A DNA stretch of 64,000 bases from Channallabes apus (GCA_030522415.1 CM060108.1:54042452-54106451), one strand, 5' to 3'; counted from the stretch's first letter, positions 1 to 9,700 are shown. Translations and numbers: made by a program. The notes: a model not told the origin generated them from the sequence alone.

Positions 1-554
1 AATATCACCAGGTTAGCATTCTTTCACCTCAGAAATATTGCCAAGATAAATATATTGCCGATATTACGATGCAGAAAAACTAGTTCATGCTTTTATCACT
101 TCTAGGTTGGACTATTGTAATGCCTTACTGTCTGGTTGTTCTGTTAGGTGCGTGAACAAGCTTCAGCTAGTCCAGAATGCAGCAGCGAGAGTCCTCACTA
201 GAACCAGAAGATATGAGCACATCACCCCTATCCTATCTTCACTACATTGGCTCCCTGTGAAATTTCGCATTCATTTTAAAATACTACTTGACATATAAAG
301 CATTAAATGGTCTCGCGCCGCAGTATCTGAGCGAACTGCTCGTGTCTTACGATCCGCCATGCCTACTTCGATCAAAGGATGCAGGCTGCTTGTCAGTACC
401 GCGTATTATGAAAACTACAGCTGGGCGCAGAGCTTTTTCTTACAAAGCCCCAAAATTATGGAATAGTCTTCCAAATAGTGTTCGGGACTCAGACACAGTC
501 TCAGTGTTTAAGTCTAGGCTAAAGACCTATTTATTTAGCCAAGCATTTTTATAA
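1..554 (+). pseudogene. LINE reverse transcriptase C-terminal fragment
   Basis: Two frames together give the C-terminal part of the LINE polyprotein, with recognisable blocks [27 protein letters not shown] and [12 protein letters not shown], ending in a Phe-Leu tail. A frameshift near 290 separates them (DFKI joins LLDI, then the frame beginning at the TYKALNG block). Upstream, small indels break the segment equivalent to [21 protein letters not shown] seen at 17.6 kb. The polymerase palm is absent, so the fragment is not functional. It continues directly into the family's 3' UTR. Confidence 0.85.
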
Positions 555-1517
555 ATAGATTTGCCATAAGGTAAAGGAGAAGATCTGGGGGACTCATGGA
601 CGTACTGTAGAGTATTATGGTGAACTGGTATGTTTAGATGCTGTCTTCCTCACTCTCATTTGATCACTCAGCTTTGTTGACGGTGAGGTGATTGTTTGCT
701 TTACATCTCAGGGACCCTCAGTTTCCTTCTGGCTCTCCCTTTTAGTTATGCTGTCATAGTTAGTCCTTCCGGAGTCCCTGCTTGCACTCTACAGTAAATC
801 TACATTCACATTATACATTGTGACTGTGACCATACCTAATTGCCATCTCTCCCCCTCTTTCTCTTTCCTCTCTCCACCTTTCTCTCTCTCTCTGTCGAGC
901 TACACACGTCATTCCTGAGCTGCCAGTGATCCAGACTCCCTCTGCCCTCCGGACCTGTCTGATCCATCCTGGTGCCCCGTTTCTTTTTGGAGGTCTCGTC
1001 GCATGGATGCCCCGTGTGTCTCTTTGGGATGCGTCTGGTGTCTGGGGATGATTCTATCTACTTAGAAGATGGTTCTGGCCTCGACTGGTGTTCTCAGCTG
1101 TTTCTCTGAGGACTTGACAATTCGATAGTTCAGGACTGGAACTTTCTACAAGTCCATCTGAGTCTCCAATAACTACTGGACTCCATTTTAACATCAATTA
1201 ACATCAACTATTATAGCTGAACCTAACACTTAACACTGTATAAATGCAGATAATTTCCTGCTATCTGCTTCACCCAGATGAGGATGGGTTCCCTGTTGAG
1301 TCTGGTTCCTCTAAAGGTTTCTTCCTATTACCTTCTCAGGGAGTTTTTCCTTGCCACTGTCGCCCTCGGGCTTGCTCACCAGGGACTATCTGAGCATTTT
1401 GATTCATACACATTCCATACAAACTTAAATAATTCTTTTGATTGTGTAAAGCTGTTTTGAGACAATGTCAATTGTTAAAAGCACTATACAAATAAAACTG
1501 AACTCAATTGAATTGAA
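1..1517 (+). mobile_element. L2/CR1-like LINE, 3' part
   Basis: Five-prime-truncated at the window edge. It holds the reverse-transcriptase C-terminus, then about 960 bp of 3' UTR, and ends in a short tail of repeated TTGAA units after the phrase ACTATACAAATAAAA. The same 3' UTR recurs at 21.4-21.98 kb (plus), 31.42-31.98 kb (minus) and 37.17-37.32 kb (plus), which defines the family end. The UTR contains a pyrimidine-rich TCTCTC stretch near 880-895. Seen directly: coding remnant, shared UTR and tail. Inferred: clade, from the esterase-type ORF1 found in longer copies in this window. Confidence 0.85.
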
Positions 1518-2208
1518 TTATGGCACATTATCAAAGTCGTATTAATGATGGAATATACTGTATGCCTGTTTAAGAATTTTATTTTATTTGATATCAGAAC
1601 TAATAGAGTGACTTTTAATTTGCCTATTTCATAATGTGACTAATGCATTAAAATTGGCAATCACTTTTAATATTAAACAGCTGGCAAACAATTTGGCAGC
1701 GATACAGCGTGGTGTTGTGTTAAATTGAAGACGCCGTCCGCGGAGCCGTGTGGGTCATTTACATTTTTCCTTTAGACAACACTTCAGCCCTTTTCATATT
1801 TTCCCCGTGGTCGTTATTTAAAAAAAAAAAAGAAAAAAGTTTTGCCTTCCAAGGCAACAGATTATGGAGCATCTTGAGCTGCTCAGACCTGCACTTGCCA
1901 GGCCAACGCGTCATACTTACACTCCCCGTCCCGATGTCCAGCTGCTCACTGCTTTTTGTTTAAAATAGGTTTCATTGATCATTAGCCATTATCCATAACT
2001 TTATGGGCTTTTCTTTATGGACACGTTTTATTTTTATGAAATTTTATTTAGTTAAATGAGAAAACCTTGGGAGTTTCAAACCCCGCATCCATTCATTTTT
2101 CTGGGTGATTGTAATGCGTAATACCACTATTCACTTATGCGGTTTGACTGGCTGTGAGATGCGGTGTTATACCCCATCTCACCTGCGCGGGCTGCGCAGT
2201 GGTCGTAC
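1518..2208. other. Non-coding spacer before ERV
   Basis: AT-rich sequence with a short poly-A run near 1820. No convincing gene, RNA or transposon end was recognised. The open frame near 1748-1963 lacks family features and spans the A-rich run, so it was not called. The last bases, GTAG, are the target duplication of the retrovirus that follows. Confidence 0.5.
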
Positions 2209-2477
2209 GTAGTGTAATGGAAAAATGATATTTTAATTATGTATTAATCCTATTTGATTCTTGTAGTAAGTGTGTAACGTAGGCCGTAGAAGTTTGAACT
2301 TGTTTGTCGAAGCTTAGAGACACAAGGCCGAGAACAGAATAGAAACAACCTGATTGTAGTTGTCCCTGAATAAATGATAAAGTATAGACATCTGGTCTGG
2401 GTCAGATAAAGAGTCATGAGTTTGAATGCAGGAACTTCACGTACGGGGCGTTGATTATGTTAGCAGAGATGTTTGTG

Positions 2478-2484
2478 TATAAAA
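2478..2484 (+). promoter_or_regulatory. LTR TATA box
   Basis: TATAAAA inside the 5' LTR, about 90 bp ahead of the AATAAA signal; the expected arrangement for an LTR promoter. The same box is at 9533-9539 in the 3' LTR. Confidence 0.7.
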
Positions 2485-2567
2485 TAGGTCAGCTAGAGAA
2501 AGAGATTACCTTTTCTCTATGCTGCAACTGTTTGCTGTATGAGACTGGTCCTTCTGCAGAAGTTTGA

Positions 2568-2573
2568 AATAAA
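2568..2573 (+). terminator. LTR polyadenylation signal
   Basis: AATAAA in the 5' LTR, matched at 9623-9628 in the 3' LTR, where it would serve to end proviral transcripts. It is followed by a T/G-rich stretch. Confidence 0.7.
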
Positions 2574-2648
2574 ACCTTTGTTACTTTGCTCTTACCCAGT
2601 GTATGAATTACTTGTCTTTATATTGTTTTCAGAATTTCCACCACAACT

Positions 2649-2666
2649 TGGCGTAGTCGGCAGTTC
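2649..2666 (+). promoter_or_regulatory. Candidate primer-binding site
   Basis: Starts TGGCG three bases after the 5' LTR. The TGG start is what a tRNA 3' CCA end would pair with. The matching tRNA could not be identified from memory, so only the position is supported. Confidence 0.5.
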
Positions 2667-2912
2667 TCCGTGTTTGAGGAAGGCATTGGAGAATCCCGGG
2701 GAGGCGCACGTGCACTGACGCCTTGGAGGCTTTTCACTTCATCTCGAACGCCTAATTGACATCCTAGCGTGAGAGGACCGGGGATTCACCATGTCACCTC
2801 AACACCGGAGTTGAAAGAACTAAATTAGTGTGGTAAGGAAATAATTTTTCTTAAATTGTAATTGTTAAAGTTAAAGTAAGTTGTAATTGAGTTACAATTA
2901 CAGTTGTAAGAA

Positions 2913-3194
2913 GTGCGCTTTCTCACAGTGGCTGGGATAGATTTAAACTTGGATCTATCACACGAGTCTGTGATTCGTGAAAAGTACCCAAAAAGGTGCA
3001 AAGGCGCACAAAAGAGAGAGATAGGGTACTGGGTTTGTCTCGTTTCCGAAAAACTTGGCCCCACAGCAGACGTGCTCGGTGTGAGGACCTCCGGAGGTAA
3101 AAGCAAGTCAGAGTGCAGGGTTGCAAGGTGCACACGTAAAAGTCAAGAGGACTTTACGGGAAAAACAGTCAAGGGGACTGTTGAGGTAAATTAA
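2913..3194 (+). other. Open frame in ERV leader, 93 codons, doubtful
   Basis: An ATG-started frame across the leader, upstream of the gag remnant. It is basic at its C-terminal end and shows no domain I recognise. An upstream leader peptide or a gag extension is possible in retroviruses, but the frame covers the stem-loop region, where RNA structure probably explains the base composition. A similar-length antisense frame exists here too, so openness alone is weak evidence. Confidence 0.2.
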
Positions 3195-3279
3195 GGTAGA
3201 GAGTAAAGTGCACCGGTAAAGTCAAGAGGACTTTATGGCAGAGTGCAAACCGCTGCACCGGTAGCAGTCAGGGAAACTG
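3136..3279 (+). promoter_or_regulatory. Tandem stem-loops in ERV leader, candidate packaging region
   Basis: Three close copies of one hairpin type and a fourth weaker one. Stem arms 3139-3144/3150-3155 (AAAGTC/GACTTT, loop AAGAG), 3164-3170/3176-3182 (AACAGTC/GACTGTT, loop AAGGG), 3217-3223/3229-3235 (TAAAGTC/GACTTTA, loop AAGAG) and 3265-3268/3276-3279 (CAGT/ACTG). Compensating differences between the AAAGTC and ACAGTC stems keep pairing intact. Their position between primer-binding site and gag is where packaging and dimerisation signals lie in retroviruses; that role is inferred. Confidence 0.6.
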
Positions 3280-3329
3280 TGAGAGCTTACTGTGAGTTAG
3301 TGGCACGTGCAAATTGACAAGTAAAAATC

Positions 3330-3728
3330 ATGGGTAACAGCAAAACTAAAACTAAAGAAAAAATTCCATGGGGTTGTGATAAACCTAACATCCAATTTAT
3401 GTTTAGAAATTATGGCCCTGAGGCTGTGACCCAAGTAGAAATGTGGATAAGGGAGTGTGGCTTTCCTGAAGCAGGGAGTTTTAGCCGGCGCCAGATAGAA
3501 TTATTGAACGCAAGATTGCAACAAAAAGAGATTGATAATTACAATAACAAAAAGAAAAAAAACAAAGTAAACATTAATTGGGTAGGATTTAATATGTGGA
3601 AGGCAGAAGCAGAACTTAGAGAAAAACGCATACAACCTAAAATGCAAGCACAAAACATTGATTCTTTTCAGTGTGTTAAGTCTATTTCAGATCCCGACCT
3701 TTCAAGATCTATATTGGGACCAATATAG
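3330..3728 (+). pseudogene. gag: gag remnant (matrix-like N-terminus)
   Basis: A 132-codon frame starting MGNSKTK; a Gly at position 2 followed by a polar, basic stretch fits an N-myristoylated matrix domain that targets Gag to the plasma membrane. A Lys/Asn-rich stretch lies near residues 70-82. The frame then ends at a TAG; no capsid major-homology region and no CCHC zinc knuckle follow, although a full retroviral gag is several hundred codons. The next viral coding sequence in a different frame begins within about 100 bp, so most of gag was removed by deletion. Same reading frame as pol but separated from it by stops. Confidence 0.65.
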
Positions 3729-3948
3729 ATGCGCCGTATCTATAGACCTCTCTAGAGTAAATGTAAGAACTGGCATGCCACACCCATTTACCATAGAAGG
3801 GTCACATCCTCATGTGTCATTATCTAAAAATAACAAAAATGAATGGCAAGAATTGGGACCGTGGGTGTTGAATAACCTAAGAATTAATGATTGGGTTCGT
3901 GTGGGAGACACAGAAACTTGGTATAGTAAAACAAATAACACGGTCTGA
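3729..3948 (+). pseudogene. Residual gag-pol junction frame
   Basis: A second frame, offset by one from gag and pol, reads through to a TGA at 3946-3948. It contains PHVSLSKNNKNEWQELGPWV, a charged/aromatic segment that looks like real retroviral coding sequence rather than noise. No protease D-T/S-G motif is visible. The pol frame opens at 3939, overlapping this one by a few codons, so a -1 shift could in principle connect them; no clear slippery site is seen. Most likely the remains of sequence around a gag-protease deletion. Confidence 0.45.
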
Positions 3949-3953
3949 ACTGG

Positions 3954-6900
3954 TTGGTAGAAGCTAAGAGAGCTGTAGAGATAATTCCGGTGTCAACATT
4001 GAATCATGACAGAGTGAATTGGAGCTTCCCACAGATAGAGATAAGCGACCCAAGGCTAAAAACAGTGCCAGAGAGTCTTTGGGCAAAGGGAAAACATGAT
4101 GTGGGACTCATATGTGATGTTGAACCAGTAAAAATTACACCAAAATCAGATTATAGGCCTTGTAAAACACAGTACCCATTGAAAACTGAGGCGATAGAAG
4201 GCATTACTCCCGTGTTTAATTCTTTATTAAAGGCTGGAGTGATAATCCCATGTGAAGACTCACCAGTTAGAACACCAATCTTTCCAGTGAAAAAAGTAAA
4301 AATTCCAGGTGAACCTGATGATTGGAGATTTGTGCAGGACCTTCAGGCAGTAAATGATGCAATAATACCAAGAGCTCCAAATGTCCCGAATCCATACACT
4401 ATCCTAGCACAAATCCCACCGGGCAGCCGGTGGTTTTCAGTTGTAGATTTGGCCAATGCATTTTTTAGCGTTCCTGTTCACCCTGACAGCCAGTACTGGT
4501 TTGCGTTTTCATTTAAGGGGAGACCCTATACGTTCTCGAGATTATGCCAGGGGTACTCAGAGTCACCCACAATTTACAATGAAGCATTAAGAAAAAGTCT
4601 GGAATCGTTGACCCTGTCCCCAGGGTCAAGCCTTCTTCAATATGTTGATGATTGCTTGATAGCAGCGCCATCTAAAGAGCAATGTGAAAAGGACACCATA
4701 GCCTTGCTTTGTCACCTAGCAAAAAAGGGTCACAAGGCAAGTCTATCTAAATTACAGTTTGTACAACAGCAGGTAAAATTCTTGGGGCATCTGATATCAG
4801 AACAAGGTAAAACTTTAGGTCCAAACAGAGTAAAAGCAATTCAAGAAATTCCAAAACCAAAAACAAAAAAACAACTTATGTCATTTTTGGGCATGTGTTC
4901 ATATTGCAGAACGTTCATTCCTAACTATGCAATCCTCGAGGCTCCCTTGAGTGAGATAGCTCATGGGAAGGGCCTACAGGCCCACAGTGCACTTAGTTGG
5001 ACTCAAGAGGCAGAAAAGGCATTCACTAATTTGAAATTGGCACTACAAACCACACCTACTTTGGGGATCCCCAATCCAAATAAACCTTTTGTGCAGACAG
5101 TGGATGAAAAGCGAGGTTGTATGACGTCTGTGCTATTGCAAGAACATGGGAGTAAACTTAGGCCTGTGGCCTATTTTTCAGCAAAACTAGATCCTGTAGC
5201 AGCAGGATTACCAATGTGTTTAAGAGCCGTTGCAGCTGCTGAAAAAGCTGTAACAGCTTCTAGGGACATAGTAGGGTACAGTGATTTAACTTTATTGGTT
5301 CCACATGCAGTTTCACTACTTCTCCTCGAACAAAAAACGGCACACATGTCAACAGCACGATGGTTGAGGTATAACACAATTTTATTAGAGATGCCAAATG
5401 TTACAGTAAAAAGATGCACTGTGCTTAATCCTGCTACTCTTCTTCCTACAGAAGGCGATGGTGAACCACATGACTGTGTAGCTGTAACTAATGAAATTTG
5501 CAGCCCAAGACCTGATTTACAAGATATTCCTTTGCAGAATGCAGAAATGGAAGTGTTTGTAGATGGATCAGCATTCAGGAACAAACAAACAGGCCAGAAT
5601 TGCGTAGGGTATGCCGTAGTAACTGCATATGGTATATTAAAATCAGAGCCACTTCCTAAACATCTATCTGCACAAGCAGCAGAGCTCATTGCTTTAACAG
5701 AGGCATGTAAACTTGCTGAGGGTAAAACAGTCACTATATATACTGACAGTCAGTTCGCTTTTGGGGTAACTCACGATTTTGCAACACTGTGGAAGCACAG
5801 GGGGTTTCTTACATCATCAGGGAAGCCCATAGCGCATCACGGCCTGATTTCTGACCTCCTGAAGGCAATCCTTTTACCTAAATCGATTGCTGTTTGTAAA
5901 TGCGCAGCTCACACAAAAAACAATGATCCAATTTCACAGGGAAACTCAAGAGCAGATGCAGCAGCAAAGACAGCGGCATCGAGACCACTTAATGACAATG
6001 TTAACATGTGCATGACTAAATCTTCTGTTCCAACAGCTGATTTACAGGATTTGCAGACACAAGCCACCCCAGCAGAAAAGCAAGACTGGTCGAAGGCTGG
6101 GGGAAAAGTGAGGAATGGGGTATGGTACGGCCCCAATAACAAACCTTGTTTACCAAAAGCTTTATTTCCTCATTATGCAAAATTGACACATGGTAAGGAC
6201 CATGTTTCAAAAGGGGGAATGGCTGATAGTATATCTCTGTGTTGGTATACTAGAGGCTTTACAAATTACTGCCAAAAATACTGTGAAAAATGTGTAATTT
6301 GTGCGACTAATAACATAGGGAGAGGAATTAAGATCAGTCAAAGTGCACACCCTAGTGCAGTAGCAAAAGCATTGCTATCTGAGATTATCCCACGCTGGGG
6401 AATCCCTGAAAAAATAAGTAGCGACAATGGCACTCCCTTTGTAAACCAGGCTCTCCACCAAGTAGGAGAACGTCTGGGAATAGATTTAAGACAGCATTGT
6501 GCATACCACCCAGCTAGTGGGGGTGCAGTAGAAAGAGAAAATGCCACATTAAAGAACAAACTTGCAAAATGCTGTGATGAAACGGGAATATCATGGACCA
6601 AAGCACTTCCCATAGTACTAATGTACATGAGAACTAGAGTAAGGGGGAGAGCAAAATTAAGCCCTTTTGAGATTCTGTTTGGCAGACCACCCAATACTGG
6701 AATTGGACCAAAACCCATCACTAGAAATCTAACAGGTCATTGTGAAGATGAAATGTTGTGTTATTGTGCAAAACTCTCTGCTGTTTTATCTCAAGTACAG
6801 GCCCAAGTGAAAGAGGCCTTGCCACAACCAGCAGAGGGAATCCTGCATAACCTGAAGCCAGGGGACTGGGTAGTGGTAAAAGACTTCAGGAGAAAGAGTT

Positions 6901-7067
6901 GGAGAGCTAGAAGGTGGCTGGGACCGTTCCAGGTGCTCCTTGTGACGCAGACAGCAGTTAAGGTAGCGGAAAGAGCAACATGGATACACGCCAGCCACTG
7001 TAAGCGCGTCCTAGAACCAGAGAATCAGAAGAGAGAGCACACAGAGGTCAACAAGGGTGAACAGTGA
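3954..7067 (+). CDS. pol: ERV Pol: reverse transcriptase, RNase H, truncated integrase
   Basis: An uninterrupted 1,037-codon frame (opening at 3939 after an in-frame TAA; no ATG near the start, so expression would need fusion to an upstream frame). Reverse transcriptase: VVDLANAF with Asp about 165 and YVDD at 230-233. RNase H: Asp about 537 (FVDGSA), Glu 577, Asp 598 (YTDSQ), Asp 668. Integrase: a His-His/Cys-Cys zinc-binding region (His 746 and 750, Cys 777-783), then Asp 824 and Glu 860, exactly 35 residues apart. The first catalytic Asp is missing: only 40 residues, none of them Asp, separate the Cys motif from Asp 824, where the family has roughly 60 more. Polymerase and RNase H look intact; integrase cannot be catalytic. 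Protease is absent. Confidence 0.9.
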   Translation: MVEAKRAVEIIPVSTLNHDRVNWSFPQIEISDPRLKTVPESLWAKGKHDVGLICDVEPVKITPKSDYRPCKTQYPLKTEAIEGITPVFNSLLKAGVIIPCEDSPVRTPIFPVKKVKIPGEPDDWRFVQDLQAVNDAIIPRAPNVPNPYTILAQIPPGSRWFSVVDLANAFFSVPVHPDSQYWFAFSFKGRPYTFSRLCQGYSESPTIYNEALRKSLESLTLSPGSSLLQYVDDCLIAAPSKEQCEKDTIALLCHLAKKGHKASLSKLQFVQQQVKFLGHLISEQGKTLGPNRVKAIQEIPKPKTKKQLMSFLGMCSYCRTFIPNYAILEAPLSEIAHGKGLQAHSALSWTQEAEKAFTNLKLALQTTPTLGIPNPNKPFVQTVDEKRGCMTSVLLQEHGSKLRPVAYFSAKLDPVAAGLPMCLRAVAAAEKAVTASRDIVGYSDLTLLVPHAVSLLLLEQKTAHMSTARWLRYNTILLEMPNVTVKRCTVLNPATLLPTEGDGEPHDCVAVTNEICSPRPDLQDIPLQNAEMEVFVDGSAFRNKQTGQNCVGYAVVTAYGILKSEPLPKHLSAQAAELIALTEACKLAEGKTVTIYTDSQFAFGVTHDFATLWKHRGFLTSSGKPIAHHGLISDLLKAILLPKSIAVCKCAAHTKNNDPISQGNSRADAAAKTAASRPLNDNVNMCMTKSSVPTADLQDLQTQATPAEKQDWSKAGGKVRNGVWYGPNNKPCLPKALFPHYAKLTHGKDHVSKGGMADSISLCWYTRGFTNYCQKYCEKCVICATNNIGRGIKISQSAHPSAVAKALLSEIIPRWGIPEKISSDNGTPFVNQALHQVGERLGIDLRQHCAYHPASGGAVERENATLKNKLAKCCDETGISWTKALPIVLMYMRTRVRGRAKLSPFEILFGRPPNTGIGPKPITRNLTGHCEDEMLCYCAKLSAVLSQVQAQVKEALPQPAEGILHNLKPGDWVVVKDFRRKSWRARRWLGPFQVLLVTQTAVKVAERATWIHASHCKRVLEPENQKREHTEVNKGEQ

Positions 7068-7440
7068 AGTGCTAGTAACCTCTCCTGTAAACCCCAACAG
7101 ACCTTCACCTGCACGCAAAGTGCATGGGTCAGAAGAACCAACCAGAGTGACAGAAACAACGCAGAACCACAACTCTCCACTCAAATTCATCGCAAGAATA
7201 AGTACACTACATTTGAGAACAACACATGAAGAAATTGTAAGGTGTCAAAGTAGCAGTAGTGACATATTGGTGACATATAAAAGTAATTAGAGTTAAAAGT
7301 AAGTGTTGTAACTAATGATAAGATAGAAGACTGATTTAAGGAAAAAATAATAATAATAATAATACATCAGTGACTGAGAGTATTCACATTACAGACATTG
7401 AATTGACTGGACTGGACGGTAAGAAAAATAAAAAATAAAA
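7068..7440 (+). other. pol-env spacer
   Basis: About 370 bp between pol and env, with a short AAT-repeat run near 7347-7362. A 77-codon frame (7057-7290) overlaps the pol end but has no recognised domain. This would be where an env splice acceptor lies; pyrimidine tracts are weak and I do not assign one. Confidence 0.4.
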
Positions 7441-9006
7441 ATGAGAAATCAATTCCAACAACACCCCAAAGTAATCTGGGTGGCCTTAGGAGTAATAATA
7501 GTTATGGTTATCCTGATATGCTTTACTGAGAACACTGAGAGAAACGGACATGATAAAGTCTATTTAACAAACTCAAGCCACATGTATTTAACTAGAATAA
7601 AGAGAAAAGACAGCATGATAAAAAGGCATAACGCTAATCTCAATAGATGTGTTGGGAATTGGGGATGTGCTCTATCATTAGACATTGCTGATAATATGAC
7701 AGATATACACAATGGCTCGTGCTGGATATGCCATGCCATGTCCTCGAGCTGGGTAGCATTGCCCCTTAATAATGTCACAGCAGCAGAAGCAAATGCAGAC
7801 AACACGTCTTGTATCATACCGATAACCACCGTGGCCATCTTACAGATATCTGCATACTACAAACAAACAGGGAGGCCAAACTTAGCAGTCCCTGGGTGTA
7901 ATTATTCCAATAATCTATGTTTTGACGCGACAGGGAGCTATTGTTCCCCATTGCCTGTTAAGAAATATGAAGACAATTCTACTTATATGGTCCCTTGGCA
8001 AAAAGGAGACACTTGCGTTGTGCAAGATCAAAAGGAAAATGGGGAACCTGACTTAGGATGGTCTGAGTGCACCACTTACGTTCGTATAACCAATCGTTCA
8101 AAAGGTAGGTCACCTAAATGTAGTATAGATGGTAATTATTTTCCAAATGATGGTAGTTGTCCGTTCATAGAACTATCGTCAACAAACACAGTAATGTGGG
8201 TGTGTGGGTTAAACGCATATGTGACCTTACCTAGTTATTTCAATTGGACAGGCTCATGTTATCCTGCATATGTAACTCCTAGTGTGTCAGTACACACAGA
8301 AAATCCGTGGGGGCCACGGATGTTAGAAAATAGACGAAAAAGAGATATCCCTATTAAATTTCATGGCTACACTTTAGGAGACCCGTGGACTAGCCCAGGA
8401 GTAAATGTAGGCTGGTCACTCTTCCTCGGCGGAGGAACAACTGTAGCCCTAAACAAGGTAAATGGTTTAGCATACATGTTACTGATACTAAAAAATGACA
8501 CCGTAAATGCCTTGCAGTTAGTAAATGATGAACTTAAGCAGGTTAGAGAGATCACAATTCAAAATAGAATGGCTCTGGATATTTTACTAGCCGAGAGAGG
8601 TGGAGTGTGTAAAGTTCTAAACACCTCTTGTTGTTTTTATATTCCTGACAATCATCAGAATATCAGTAACATCATAAACCACATGAAGAAGGCTTTGCAA
8701 CCACCTCCCCAAGTAGAGTCTTGGATCTCGTGGTTAACGCAATTATGGGGAGGCTGGGGTTATTGGCTGGTTTATAGTGTTTTACCAATTGGGATTGTGA
8801 TCTTGTTAGGCCTCTGTATAACACCCTGTATTTGCAGATGTATACAGGGACTAGTTCTGAACACAGTAAAATATCAAATGTTAAGACAGACTGACAACAT
8901 AGAATGTAAACCGGACTGGGACGACCCGACTTCTGACAGAGTTCAAAATTCCGGTGACTATCATTTTGAATGTTTAGATCATGATATGGAAGAAGACATA
9001 ATGTAA
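7441..9006 (+). CDS. env: ERV envelope glycoprotein, full-length
   Basis: 521 codons, no lesions. The N-terminus is a hydrophobic segment (about residues 11-28) acting as signal or leader, followed by clustered basic residues (RIKRK at 52-56). The surface subunit has CWIC at 94-97 and many N-x-S/T sites. A furin-type RRKR at 298-301 separates surface and transmembrane subunits. The transmembrane part has a Gly-rich hydrophobic stretch near 329-350, a heptad-like region, CX6CC (Cys 390, Cys 397-398) and a membrane span near 441-462, then a cytoplasmic tail of about 60 residues. The CXXC plus CX6CC pair is typical of gamma-type envelopes with covalently linked subunits. The best-preserved viral gene here; expression or host use is unknown. 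Confidence 0.92.
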   Translation: MRNQFQQHPKVIWVALGVIIVMVILICFTENTERNGHDKVYLTNSSHMYLTRIKRKDSMIKRHNANLNRCVGNWGCALSLDIADNMTDIHNGSCWICHAMSSSWVALPLNNVTAAEANADNTSCIIPITTVAILQISAYYKQTGRPNLAVPGCNYSNNLCFDATGSYCSPLPVKKYEDNSTYMVPWQKGDTCVVQDQKENGEPDLGWSECTTYVRITNRSKGRSPKCSIDGNYFPNDGSCPFIELSSTNTVMWVCGLNAYVTLPSYFNWTGSCYPAYVTPSVSVHTENPWGPRMLENRRKRDIPIKFHGYTLGDPWTSPGVNVGWSLFLGGGTTVALNKVNGLAYMLLILKNDTVNALQLVNDELKQVREITIQNRMALDILLAERGGVCKVLNTSCCFYIPDNHQNISNIINHMKKALQPPPQVESWISWLTQLWGGWGYWLVYSVLPIGIVILLGLCITPCICRCIQGLVLNTVKYQMLRQTDNIECKPDWDDPTSDRVQNSGDYHFECLDHDMEEDIM

Positions 9007-9254
9007 ATCTTTAGGGAAATATAAAGCATGTATATTTAAGTAGATTGCAGAATTTTTCAAAAAATGCTTTTGTGTCAGGGGACTATCCCAATAAAAACAG
9101 CTGTAGTGTCCTCTGTGTGCATTAGAGTGCTAGTGATGATGTTGTTAAAAACCTAGGTTGGAGAGACAATATCTGATGAAATTTACCTAATGCATAGCTT
9201 ATTAGTATTGTTTTGAATTGTAGAATTAAAATATTTAGGTTGTCATAGAATGAC

Positions 9255-9266
9255 AAAAGGGGGAAA
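9255..9266 (+). promoter_or_regulatory. ERV polypurine tract
   Basis: AAAAGGGGGAAA, one base before the 3' LTR; the usual primer site for plus-strand synthesis. Confidence 0.85.
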
Positions 9267-9267
9267 T

Positions 9268-9700
9268 TGTAATGGAAAAATGATATTTTAATTATGTATT
9301 AATCCTATTTGATTCTTGTAGTAAGTGTGTAACGTAGGCCGTAGAAGTTTGAACTTGTTTGTCGAAGCTTAGAGACACAAGGCCGAGAACAGAATAGAAA
9401 CAACCTGATTGTAGTTGTCCATGAATAAATGATAAAGTATAGACATCTGGTCTGGGTCAGATAAAGAGTCATGAGTTTGAATGCAGGAACTTCACGTACG
9501 GGGCGTTGATTATGTTAGCAGAGATGTTTGTGTATAAAATAGGTCAGCTAGAGAAAGAGATTACCTTTTCTCTATGCTGCAACTGTTTGCTGTATGAGAC
9601 TGGTCCTTCTGCAGAAGTTTGAAATAAAACCTTTGTTACTTTGCTCTTACCCAGTGTATGAATTACTTGTCTTTATATTGTTTTCAGAATTTCCACCACA
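9268..9700 (+). repeat. ERV 3' LTR
   Basis: 433 bp, colinear with the 5' LTR with one substitution (A at 9421). Followed immediately by the GTAG target duplication. Confidence 0.96.

Larger units (their letters stand above)
2213..2645 (+). repeat. ERV 5' LTR
   Basis: 433 bp, starts TGTAATGG and ends CCACCACA. It carries a TATA-like box (2478-2484) and an AATAAA signal (2568-2573), the usual order of U3 promoter and R/U5 polyadenylation elements. It aligns base for base with 9268-9700 without gaps, with one substitution at 2366. Confidence 0.96.

Noticed and set aside
1278..1460. 60-codon frame in the LINE 3' UTR, also seen at 31.5 kb
   Set aside because: Recurs because the UTR itself recurs; not part of the LINE protein and not conserved in frame among the copies.
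2825..3133. Antisense open frames in the ERV leader
   Set aside because: They mirror the repeat-rich structured leader, have no domain, and no antisense promoter evidence is visible.
5171..6998. Several minus-strand open frames of 64-187 codons opposite pol
   Set aside because: Shadows of the pol frame on the other strand; composition follows codon structure of pol.
7057..7290. Possible accessory viral gene between pol and env
   Set aside because: 77 codons, overlaps the pol end, low complexity (Thr/Ser/Asn-rich), no motif; could be chance.
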